From assembly GCA_012841485.1 (NCBI GenBank), contig DUUU01000554.1:1-5372 (forward strand): DNA of 5,372 bases, in the 5' to 3' direction. The translations under genes and the position numbers were made by a program. This DNA is from Armatimonadota bacterium (lineage in GTDB: Bacteria; Armatimonadota; JAAZEB01). A model generated the notes under the pieces. That model made no database searches. It was not told where the DNA came from and worked only from the letters and a program-made list of their open reading frames with translations. Shown here in pieces: positions 1 through 5,372 of this stretch (the stretch's first letter is position 1; every line of letters begins with the position of its first letter).

Positions 1-420
1 CAGCTCAACCAGCAAATCGGGAACCTGGCTGGCGGCTGGATGGGCAACGCGCAGAGTCTGCAGGGCTTGCAGGACCCGATGCAGTTCCTCCTCAGCTACG
101 GCCACATCGCCCAGGGGTTCGGACAAGTTGCCACAGCGAAGCAGAACCTTGGCAACCAGTTCCTGAACTCATGCGGCCCAATTGCGCGCGCCTGCCCGCC
201 AGTTCAGAACCTGCACAACTGGTATATCCGCTACTTCCAGGAGTGGGTGCAGGCGACGCAGACGCTTCATGGCGCCCTGCGAACCCGCAACCTGGGCCTG
301 GCGATGCAGGTCGAGTCACAGCTCTCACGCGTGCGAAACACCAAGCACCAGTGCGACCATGAGGAGGACCGGGTGCGCGACCGTTACGACATCCCCCACA
401 GCCCCTTCGGTCCGCGATAG
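1..420 (+). CDS. Unrecognised glutamine-rich protein, C-terminal part (5' end outside window)
   Basis: I do not recognise this protein. The frame is open from the first base and ends in TAG at 418-420, giving 139 visible residues. The first in-frame ATG is at 40, but no Shine-Dalgarno sequence precedes it and the 13 codons before it have similar composition, so the true start is probably upstream of the window. The visible part is rich in Gln, Asn, Leu and Arg. It looks largely helical, with aromatic residues clustered around residues 74-82 (WYIRYF..W). It has three cysteines (58, 65 and 118 of the visible part) in no known motif. There is no membrane segment. The C-terminal third is charged (HEEDRVRDRYD) and ends in a Pro/Gly-containing tail. 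It converges on rtcB, with 6 bases between the two stops, so the two are not in one operon. Coding status rests on the open length and GC-rich third positions. Confidence 0.6.
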   Translation, partial: QLNQQIGNLAGGWMGNAQSLQGLQDPMQFLLSYGHIAQGFGQVATAKQNLGNQFLNSCGPIARACPPVQNLHNWYIRYFQEWVQATQTLHGALRTRNLGLAMQVESQLSRVRNTKHQCDHEEDRVRDRYDIPHSPFGPR

Positions 421-426
421 CAGCCC

Positions 427-1827
427 CTACCCTTTGACCACCGCGAGGGGCACCAGGCGCGCCACGGGGCGGGCGAGGCCAGTAGCTTCCACGACGCGGA
501 TGACCGCATCCACATCCTTATAGGCGAACGGTGCCTCCTCGGCCAGGCCGGAGTAGCTCTTCGTTCGCGCCAGCACCCCCTGCGCCTCGAGTTGCTCGCG
601 CAGGGTGTGACCTTCCACCCGCTTTTTCGCCTGGGAGCGGCTCATCACGCGCCCGGCTCCATGGGCGCACGTGCCAAAAGTCTCGCGCTCCGCCTTCTCG
701 GTGCCCACCAGGAGGTAAGAGGCGCTGCCCATACTCCCCGGGATGAGGAGCGGCTTATCCGGCTCGGTGCGCGCGGCGCCCTTGCGGTGGACCACTAGCT
801 CCTTGCCCTCGTGCTGGAAGAGCGTGGCCACGTTGTGCCCCACCTCGTAGATGACTCGCACCTGGCGATCCATCACGACGCCGGCCACGGCGCGGTCCCA
901 GGCTTCGCGAACCGAGTGGGCGAGCACCTGGCGGTTGGCAAAGGCGAAATTCGTGGCCGCGCGCATCGCGTGGTAGTAGGCCTGTCCCTCGGGCGATAGA
1001 TAGGGCACGCACGCCAGCTCCTTGTCGGGGATCTGAATCTCATACTGGGGCATCGCCCGGCGGCAGATGTTCACGTAGTCGGTACACGTCTGGTGGCCGA
1101 GGCCGCGCGAGCCGCTGTGAATCATGAAGCACAGCTGGCCCTCGAAAACCCCCATGCGCTCCGCCTCGTCCGGGTTGAGGATCCGCTCCACGCACTGCAC
1201 CTCGACAAAATGGTTTCCCGACCCGAGCGTGCCCAGCTCGTTACGCCCGCGCTGGCGCGCTTTATCCGTGATGGCCTCCGCCTGCGCGTCGCCTGCCGAG
1301 CCGCCCTCTTCGATTCGCGCCAGGTCCTCCTTCTCGCCATAGCCCTTCTTCACGGCCCAGGCGGCACCCTGCTCGAGAACGGCGGTCATCTCCTCGTCGC
1401 TCAGGTGGATCGGGCCTCGCCCCCCCACGCCGGAGGGAATGTGCGTGAAGAGCAGATCGACAAGCGTCGAGATGCGCTTTCGCACGGCCCTCGCCTCCGT
1501 CGTGGTGGCCAGAAGGCGCACCCCGCAGTTGATGTCGTAGCCGGTGACCCCCGGCGAGATGATGCCATCGTCGGCGCGTGTCGCCACCACTCCACCCACC
1601 GGACAGCCGTAGCCCTGATGGATATCGGGCATGGCGATGACGTACTTCTCCACACCCGGTAGCGTCGCCGTGTTGATCAGCTGCTCCAGCGACCTATCGC
1701 TGAAAATCTTCTTCATCAACTCTGGGCTCGCGTAGACGCGCGCCGGCACCCGCATATCGGCGCGAAACTCCCGGGGTATCTCGTAGACGTAGCGCTCAAT
1801 CTCTTTTAGGTCTTGCTGGGTGATCAT
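427..1827 (-). CDS. rtcB: RNA-splicing ligase RtcB (3'-phosphate/5'-hydroxyl RNA ligase)
   Basis: RtcB joins RNA 2',3'-cyclic phosphate or 3'-phosphate ends to 5'-hydroxyl ends. It uses GTP and Mn2+ through a histidine-GMP intermediate, in RNA repair and, in archaea and metazoa, tRNA splicing. The 466-residue product is near full length for the long, archaeal-like form (Pyrococcus RtcB is about 480 residues; the E. coli form is shorter). The core ligands are visible: D98 and C101 in GYDINCGVR, H206 in GSGNHFVEVQ, H237 in HSGSRGLGHQ, H331 in EVGHN, and the guanylylated H389 in CAHGAGRVMSR. I chose the ATG at 1827 because GGAGGG (1842-1837) lies 9 bases upstream. The ATG at 1836 abuts that SD, and a TTG at 1851 sits at the predicted transcription start. 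No archease, rtcA or rtcR is in the window. The gene appears monocistronic, with its own promoter, and ends in TAG. Function by homology is very likely; the physiological substrate is unknown. Confidence 0.96.
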   Translation of the reverse strand: MITQQDLKEIERYVYEIPREFRADMRVPARVYASPELMKKIFSDRSLEQLINTATLPGVEKYVIAMPDIHQGYGCPVGGVVATRADDGIISPGVTGYDINCGVRLLATTTEARAVRKRISTLVDLLFTHIPSGVGGRGPIHLSDEEMTAVLEQGAAWAVKKGYGEKEDLARIEEGGSAGDAQAEAITDKARQRGRNELGTLGSGNHFVEVQCVERILNPDEAERMGVFEGQLCFMIHSGSRGLGHQTCTDYVNICRRAMPQYEIQIPDKELACVPYLSPEGQAYYHAMRAATNFAFANRQVLAHSVREAWDRAVAGVVMDRQVRVIYEVGHNVATLFQHEGKELVVHRKGAARTEPDKPLLIPGSMGSASYLLVGTEKAERETFGTCAHGAGRVMSRSQAKKRVEGHTLREQLEAQGVLARTKSYSGLAEEAPFAYKDVDAVIRVVEATGLARPVARLVPLAVVKG

Positions 1828-1836
1828 TTCATCCAT

Positions 1837-1842
1837 CCCTCC
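1837..1842 (-). promoter_or_regulatory. Shine-Dalgarno of rtcB (decides the start)
   Basis: GGAGGG on the minus strand lies 9 bases before the ATG at 1827 and directly abuts another in-frame ATG at 1836. The spacing favours 1827 as the start, so the protein begins MITQQDLKEIERYV. Confidence 0.7.
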
Positions 1843-1856
1843 AAGCCACAACGTCC

Positions 1857-1885
1857 ATTATACCGGGTGAACCCCCATCACGCAA
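1857..1885 (-). promoter_or_regulatory. Sigma70-type promoter of rtcB
   Basis: Reading the minus strand, TTGCGT (1885-1880) is followed by a 17-base spacer and a perfect TATAAT (1862-1857). The -35 matches TTGACA only at TTG, but the spacing is ideal. Transcription would start near 1850, giving a leader of roughly 20-25 bases that contains GGAGGG before the ATG at 1827. The close fit with the rtcB ribosome binding site supports the call. No binding site for an RtcR-like activator and no sigma54 -24/-12 pattern is evident, so the gene looks constitutively transcribed, unlike E. coli rtcBA. Confidence 0.75.
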
Positions 1886-2062
1886 GTCGCAGGGGCCGGG
1901 CGAGAAGGGAGGCGGGCGAGGGCGATCCGCCTGCCAGGGCGCCGCCCAAGGCATGGGAAGACCCTCCGGAGGAGAATCGCCCCACATCCGGGTCTGGTGG
2001 ATATGCAGGAAGGCCGCGTCAGGGCAGGGAATCGTAGAAGAAAGCGCCAGCGATGGCTGGAG

Positions 2063-2067
2063 AGGAG
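2063..2067 (+). promoter_or_regulatory. Shine-Dalgarno of the DRG-like GTPase (decides the start)
   Basis: AGGAG lies 7 bases before the ATG at 2075. The frame is open further upstream to a GTG at 1997 and includes an ATG at 2003, but neither has an SD and the extra residues are basic and unlike the family. The start at 2075 gives the family-typical N-terminus MPANLTP. Confidence 0.8.
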
Positions 2068-2074
2068 TGACCTG

Positions 2075-3067
2075 ATGCCGGCTAATCTCACTCCTGCATA
2101 CCGGGAAGCGGAGGAGCGCTTCCGGCAGGCCACCACCCCGGAGGAGAAGATTGAGTGCCTGGAGGAGATGCTCGCCATCATCCCCAAGCACAAGGGCACT
2201 GAAAAGCTCCAGGCCGACCTCAAGCGACGGCTCTCCAAGCTGCGTCAGGAGAGCGAGTCCGGGCGCGGCCCGGCCCGGCGCGACACGGCGTTCCGCATCG
2301 ATAAAGAGGGAGCCGGTCAGATCGCCCTCGTCGGAGCGCCGAACTGCGGGAAGTCGAGCCTGCTCGCCGCACTCACCAAAGCTCAACCGGCCATTGGCGA
2401 TTACCCCTTCACCACGCAAACGCCTACCCCGGGCATGATGCCCTACGAGAACGTCCAGATCCAGCTGGTCGATCTCCCGCCCGTCACTCCCGACTACCTG
2501 GATCCCGGGCTCCCGGGGCTTCTCCGCCGCTCGGATGGCCTCTTTCTGGTTGCCGATCTAGCGAGCGATGACCTCCTGGAGGAGACGCAAGGCGTTCTGG
2601 ATCGCCTGGAGCAAGCAAAGGTCTTCCTTGTCACGGAGGCGCCCGAGGATGCCGACCCGCGCGTGGCATATCGACGCACGCTCCTGGTCGCCAATAAGCG
2701 AGACGCTCCGGATGCCGGTGAGCGGCTGGCACTCCTTGGCGAGCTCTTCCCTCCCGCGCGGCTTCCCATCCTGGCCGTCTCCGCACACACCGGGGAGGGC
2801 CTGGAAGAGCTGCGCCAGGCCGCGTGGCGCCTGATCGATGCCATCCGCGTGTATGGCAAGCCAGCGGGGCAGAAGCCGGATATGGAGAAGCCGTTCGCGC
2901 TCTCGCGAGGGAGCACCGTCCTCGATTTCGCCGCCGCGGTCCATCGCGACCTGCCTGCCAAGCTCAAGAGCGCGCGAATCTGGGGGCCCTCTGCGCGCTT
3001 CCCCGGGCAGAGCGTCGAGCGAGACCACACGCTCGCGGATTCCGACGTGGTCGAGTTGCACACCTGA
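2075..3067 (+). CDS. DRG/OBG-like GTPase with C-terminal TGS domain
   Basis: This 330-residue cytoplasmic GTPase is of the TRAFAC class, close to the eukaryotic and archaeal DRG proteins and to bacterial OBG-type proteins; relatives bind ribosomes. An N-terminal helical segment (about 1-60) contains [18 protein letters not shown], characteristic of DRG-type proteins. The G domain (about 82-255) shows G1 GAPNCGKSS (87-95), the switch I segment [13 protein letters not shown] (110-122), G3 as DLPP (133-136), G4 NKRD (207-210) and G5 SAH (236-238). The TGS domain (about 257-330, ending [10 protein letters not shown]) is a putative RNA or nucleotide-binding module. The usual DxxG glycine of G3 is replaced by proline, which I believe recurs in the bacterial branch. 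It lacks the glycine-rich N-terminal Obg fold, so it is not ObgE. The gene is divergent from rtcB. A role in ribosome function or stress is inferred from family only. Confidence 0.9.
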   Translation: MPANLTPAYREAEERFRQATTPEEKIECLEEMLAIIPKHKGTEKLQADLKRRLSKLRQESESGRGPARRDTAFRIDKEGAGQIALVGAPNCGKSSLLAALTKAQPAIGDYPFTTQTPTPGMMPYENVQIQLVDLPPVTPDYLDPGLPGLLRRSDGLFLVADLASDDLLEETQGVLDRLEQAKVFLVTEAPEDADPRVAYRRTLLVANKRDAPDAGERLALLGELFPPARLPILAVSAHTGEGLEELRQAAWRLIDAIRVYGKPAGQKPDMEKPFALSRGSTVLDFAAAVHRDLPAKLKSARIWGPSARFPGQSVERDHTLADSDVVELHT

Positions 3068-3090
3068 GAGCCGGCCGCTCCTAGGAGTTC

Positions 3091-3114
3091 ATGATGATGC
3101 GCGCAAGCACGTGA
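3091..3114 (+). CDS. Possible seven-codon leader peptide (MMMRAST)
   Basis: AGGAG (3083-3087) is followed by three consecutive ATG codons at 3091, 3094 and 3097. Spacings of 3, 6 and 9 bases make the second and third good starts. The frame reads MMMRAST and stops at TGA (3112-3114). It lies 23 bases after the GTPase stop and is in the same frame as the PHP gene, separated from it by this TGA and another at 3130. It may be a translated leader peptide, a remnant of an older start of the downstream gene, or chance. The peptide resembles no known attenuator. Real translation is uncertain. Confidence 0.25.
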   Translation: MMMRAST

Positions 3115-3295
3115 ATACGCGCGCCCCCGTGAACAGATTCCCCCCCATACGCCTTGCCTGCTCCCCTCCACGCCCTGACCCGGCGCCGGGCATCTTGGCC
3201 GGGCCGAACGCCCCTGCGATTGGAGCATCGCCCTGCGGATACGCTGGAAAGACGCGGCAGGATTCCGGGCGCGCGGGCCCGAAGGACTCCTCGGC

Positions 3296-3303
3296 AAAGG
3301 GGG
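3296..3303 (+). promoter_or_regulatory. Shine-Dalgarno proposed for the PHP gene
   Basis: AAAGGGGG followed by T gives AAGGGGGT, which matches the consensus AAGGAGGT at seven of eight positions. Nine bases later comes ATC at 3313, in frame with the PHP domain. No ATG, GTG or TTG occurs within the usual distance in any frame, so this SD either serves the ATC or is fortuitous. Confidence 0.5.
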
Positions 3304-3312
3304 TACACGAGC

Positions 3313-4164
3313 ATCTTCCCGAACTATCATCTACACACCGAGCATTCATATTGCTGTGAGGATATCACCACCGAGAGGATCGCGGAGTTCGCGGCTTCGT
3401 GGCCATACCCACTGGCGATCACTGACCATAGCGCCCACGTCGTTTTCGCGCCCGAGATGCGCGGCAAGTTCGATAGTGACCTCGCATCCTCGGTCTTTAC
3501 CGAAGACCGGGAGGGCGCGCGCGAGCGCACCTTGCGCTACCTCGACCAGATGCGGGCTCGCCTAGGCGACGGGGTGCTCCTGGGTACCGAGCTCGACGTG
3601 CTGCCGGATGGCCGTCCCGTCTTCCCCGAGGATCTGCTCCCCCGCCTCGATCTGATCGTGGGCGCGGTTCATGCCCTGGCGGCAGTCCGGCATGGGGAAT
3701 CGGAGGATGCCATTCGACGAGAGTGGCAGGCCCAGAACCGGGCGCTCATCGCGGCCGGGGCTCACATCATCGCGCATCCATTCCGATACCTGATCCAGCG
3801 GCGCTTCCCCGTGACCGAGGAGGACGTTCAGTGGCTCGTCACGGAGGCGCACGCGAGCGGTATCGCCCTGGAGCTGAACTCACACTACATCATCCGGAGT
3901 CTGGACGACCTCATGCTCCGCGCTTGCCTTGCGGAGGGCGTGCCGATCGCTATCGGCACAGATGCACACCGCTGGACTGAGATAGCGGATTTCACGTATC
4001 ATGCGGAGGTGCTATCCGACCACGGGCTCCGCACGCAGGAAGAGCGGGCAGACCGCCTCTATGTGGCCCAGGTAGCTCGTCGGATCGAGGGAGCACCTGG
4101 AGCAGGAAACAGGCGAGATGAACGATCTCGAACCCACGTCGCCAACGCGACATCCCGCCCCTGA
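3313..4164 (+). CDS. PHP-family metal-dependent hydrolase (HisK-type phosphoesterase/histidinol-phosphatase-like)
   Basis: PHP-domain proteins are trinuclear-metal phosphoesterases; those of this size include histidinol-phosphatases and nucleotidases. Counting from ATC 3313 (283 residues), the expected metal ligands are all present: H6 and H8 in HLHTEHS, D38-H39 in ITDHS, E93 in GTELDV, H120 in GAVHAL, H155 in AHPFRYL, and D217 and H219 in GTDAHR. The protein should therefore be catalytically competent, but its substrate cannot be told. No histidine biosynthesis gene is nearby. The start is uncertain. In frame, the first ATG is at 3457, after the first ligands, and upstream only TTG (3154, 3220) and CTG codons occur, none with an SD. 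Translation from 3154 would add 53 Arg/Pro-rich residues of non-coding character. ATC at 3313 has a near-consensus SD and puts the start where relatives begin. The last 24 residues look unconserved, and the final 47 bases overlap the next gene. Confidence 0.85.
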   Translation: MFPNYHLHTEHSYCCEDITTERIAEFAASWPYPLAITDHSAHVVFAPEMRGKFDSDLASSVFTEDREGARERTLRYLDQMRARLGDGVLLGTELDVLPDGRPVFPEDLLPRLDLIVGAVHALAAVRHGESEDAIRREWQAQNRALIAAGAHIIAHPFRYLIQRRFPVTEEDVQWLVTEAHASGIALELNSHYIIRSLDDLMLRACLAEGVPIAIGTDAHRWTEIADFTYHAEVLSDHGLRTQEERADRLYVAQVARRIEGAPGAGNRRDERSRTHVANATSRP

Positions 4165-5372
4165 AGGTGATGCCGTCGCGGTAAGGCATCCCGCGGATAC
4201 CCCGCCGGAGCTGGCTTTCCTTGCCCGCGCGGTCACCGAGCTTTCCCTGTTGCCCCTGAAGGCCGATGTGTACCGTCGCATCGGCGAACTGGTGCGCGAG
4301 GCCATCGGAGATGCCGTGGTGGCGGTCCAAAGCTACGATGAGGCGGATGGCAAGCTCACGATGCGCGCGCTGGTGGGCGTTGAGGGCATACTCGATGGAG
4401 TCCTGAGCGTGATGGGGGGGCATCCTGTCGGAATGTCCTTCCCCATCCATGACCAGGCGCGCGCAGGCCTGGGAAGCGGCCGCCTCTTCCAACTTGAAGG
4501 AGGCATCCACAACCTCGCCCTGGGCGTGGTCCCCCGCTCTATCTGCCACGCGCTCGAGCGCCTGGCGCGCCTCTCGGGGACGTTCGTCATCGGGCTGTGC
4601 GCCGGCTCCAAACTCCTTGGCAGCGTCGGCATCATCGCGCGTTCAAGCCCGCCGGTGCTGAATAGCCCCGTCATCGAAACGCTCGCCCGGCACGCGGCAC
4701 TGATCATCCACCATCGCCAGGTAGCGGCCGCCTGGCGAGAAAGCGAAGCGCGCTACCGTCTCCTCACCGAGCACGCCACCGACGTCGTATGGATGACAGA
4801 TCTCCGCCTCCGATTCACCTACGTGAGCTCCTCGGTTCGCCACCTACTCGGCTACACCCCCAGCGAGATCATGACGCTGCCTCTCCCGCAGATACTCACG
4901 CCAGGTTCGCTCTCGCTGGTACGCAGCATTCTCGCGGATGAGATGGCGCGTGAGTGGCGCGTGCGGCATGACCCCTCCTACCACCGCGTGATGGAACTCG
5001 AAGCGAGGCGCAAGGATGGCTCTCCCCTCTGGATTGGCGTCCGTGCCGAGTTCATGCGTGATCCGGAGGGCTCTCCCATCGGAATCCTGGGCACGACCAG
5101 GGACATCACCGATCTGAAACTGCGAGAGGAAGAACGCCGCCTCGTGGAGGCCCGCGCGGCACGCTGCAGAAAGGTGCGCTGCCTGAGGGGCATGGCCAGG
5201 GCAATCGGCCGCGAGATCACCACGCTGTCGGCCGGCCCGGGCGATCCGTCCGAGCAGATCCTCGCCTATGCGCAGACCCTACTCGGGGGCGCGAGCGAGA
5301 ACAACGATTCGCGCGAGCAAATCGACCTCCCATCGCTCGTCGATGAGGTGTTGCCGCTCATTCGGGAGCGCG
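4118..5372 (+). CDS. GAF-PAS sensor protein, probable sensor histidine kinase, 3' end outside window
   Basis: The frame is open from ATG 4118 to the window end (418 codons), with no stop. After a Pro-rich N-terminus (about 1-30), residues 35-200 form a GAF-like sensory domain with HPVGMSFPI at 102-110. A PAS domain follows (about 208-332): ESEARYRLLTEHATDVVWMTD, FTYVSSSVRHLLGY, RRKDGSPLW and GILGTTRDIT. A short charged coiled segment (333-350) leads to residues 350-370, which resemble the histidine-kinase dimerisation box; QIDLPSLVDEVLPLIRE (401-417) matches the stretch that precedes the ATPase domain. Arginine 365 (CGC, 5210-5212) stands where the phosphoacceptor histidine is expected, and no histidine occurs from residue 290 to the window end. 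The protein appears cytoplasmic, with no membrane helix seen. The SD is weak (AGGA at 4103-4106, 11 bases away). The start overlaps the PHP gene by 47 bases, suggesting translational coupling. The ATPase domain, if present, lies beyond the window. Confidence 0.88.
   Translation, partial: MNDLEPTSPTRHPAPEGDAVAVRHPADTPPELAFLARAVTELSLLPLKADVYRRIGELVREAIGDAVVAVQSYDEADGKLTMRALVGVEGILDGVLSVMGGHPVGMSFPIHDQARAGLGSGRLFQLEGGIHNLALGVVPRSICHALERLARLSGTFVIGLCAGSKLLGSVGIIARSSPPVLNSPVIETLARHAALIIHHRQVAAAWRESEARYRLLTEHATDVVWMTDLRLRFTYVSSSVRHLLGYTPSEIMTLPLPQILTPGSLSLVRSILADEMAREWRVRHDPSYHRVMELEARRKDGSPLWIGVRAEFMRDPEGSPIGILGTTRDITDLKLREEERRLVEARAARCRKVRCLRGMARAIGREITTLSAGPGDPSEQILAYAQTLLGGASENNDSREQIDLPSLVDEVLPLIRER

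Larger units (their letters stand above)
1828..2074. other. Divergent intergenic region between rtcB and the GTPase gene
   Basis: These 247 bases separate two divergently transcribed genes. The rtcB side holds the promoter and ribosome binding site described separately. On the GTPase side I see no convincing -35/-10 pair; the region is poor in A and T. The middle can fold: TGCC-A-GGGC (1932-1940) pairs with GCCC-AA-GGCA (1944-1953) around a 3-base loop. An outer 7-base stem GGGCGAT (1920-1926) with ATCGCCC (1976-1982) encloses it, together with the palindrome CCTCCGGAGG (1963-1972). Such pairings arise easily by chance in GC-rich DNA, so this is a candidate 5' leader structure at most. No known riboswitch is recognised. 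Confidence 0.35.
3068..3312. other. 245-base intergenic region between the GTPase and PHP genes
   Basis: No convincing gene is seen. All frames give Arg/Pro/Ala-rich translations typical of non-coding GC-rich DNA. Contents from left to right are: a perfect palindrome CTCCTAGGAG (3078-3087) that contains an SD; a seven-codon ORF (3091-3114); a run of seven C (3140-3146); a perfect 12-base palindrome CCCGGCGCCGGG (3179-3190); and a hairpin CGGGC (3266-3270) with GCCCG (3277-3281) around a 6-base loop, extendable by two T-A pairs past a bulged C. No hairpin is followed by a T tract, so none is called a terminator. No good -35/-10 pair is visible, so the PHP gene may depend on transcription from upstream. 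Confidence 0.5.

Noticed and set aside
1093..1662. 189-codon plus-strand ORF inside rtcB
   Set aside because: It is antisense to an intact, well-conserved rtcB. Its His/Arg/Ala-rich translation shows no domain and it has no SD.
1997..2074. Longer GTPase start at GTG 1997 or ATG 2003
   Set aside because: Neither has an SD, the extra residues are basic and unlike the family, and AGGAG sits 7 bases before ATG 2075.
3112..3132. TGA recoding or reassignment that would join MMMRAST to the PHP gene
   Set aside because: The GTPase and PHP genes both end properly at TGA, two TGA codons would have to be read through, and no selenocysteine element or conserved upstream residues are seen.
3179..3203. 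Possible terminator formed by CCCGGC (3179-3184) and GCCGGG (3198-3203)
   Set aside because: The loop is long and no T tract follows. The alternative palindrome CCCGGCGCCGGG competes, so a Rho-independent terminator is not supported.
3154..3312. N-terminal extension of the PHP protein from TTG 3154
   Set aside because: No SD precedes TTG 3154 (the upstream bases are C-rich), and the 53 residues are Arg/Pro-rich like the other non-coding frames here. The conserved domain begins at 3313.
2494..3330. 278-codon minus-strand ORF opposite the GTPase
   Set aside because: It is Ser/Arg/Pro-rich, has no motifs, and lies antisense to an intact GTPase.
4414..4420. Run of seven G in the sensor gene as a frameshift site
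   Set aside because: The GAF domain reads continuously through it (VMGGHPVGMSF), so no frameshift is needed.
3992..4549. 185-codon minus-strand ORF opposite the PHP and sensor genes
   Set aside because: It spans the junction of two recognisable plus-strand genes and has no recognisable domain, so it reflects GC-rich antisense openness.

Overview
The window is GC-rich (most third codon positions are G or C) and looks like chromosomal DNA of a free-living, probably uncultured bacterium. Bacterial signs are a sigma70-type promoter (TTGCGT, 17 bases, TATAAT) and strong Shine-Dalgarno sequences (GGAGGG, AGGAG, AAAGGGGG). The long, archaeal-like form of RtcB and the bacterial DRG-like GTPase with a TGS domain occur in several deep-branching and thermophilic bacterial phyla. 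No phylum can be fixed from this sequence. I see no rRNA, tRNA, CRISPR array, insertion sequence, phage gene or plasmid gene.

Layout. Positions 1-420 (+) hold the C-terminal 139 codons of an unrecognised, glutamine-rich protein whose start lies upstream. It converges, with a 6-base gap, on rtcB (427-1827, -), a complete RNA ligase with every metal ligand and the guanylylated histidine. A 247-base divergent region (1828-2074) carries a clear rtcB promoter and the ribosome binding site of a DRG/OBG-like GTPase (2075-3067, +). A 245-base gap (3068-3312) follows, with a strong SD, three consecutive ATG codons and a stop after seven codons, but no convincing gene. Next comes a PHP-family metal-dependent hydrolase (about 3313-4164, +) with a complete set of metal ligands but no ATG or GTG start in front of them. 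Its best-supported start is an ATC codon behind a near-consensus SD. Its last 47 bases overlap the start of a GAF-PAS sensor protein (4118 to the window end, +) that continues beyond the window. In this sensor the segment resembling the histidine kinase dimerisation box has arginine where the phosphoacceptor histidine is expected.

How the genes relate. The rtcB and GTPase genes both concern RNA or translation and are transcribed divergently. The GTPase, PHP hydrolase and sensor lie on the same strand and could be co-transcribed; the PHP and sensor genes are tightly overlapped and probably translationally coupled. I see no defence system, biosynthetic cluster or mobile element. The points most worth a second look are the apparent AUC start, the His-to-Arg change in the sensor, and the short SD-led ORF between the GTPase and PHP genes.
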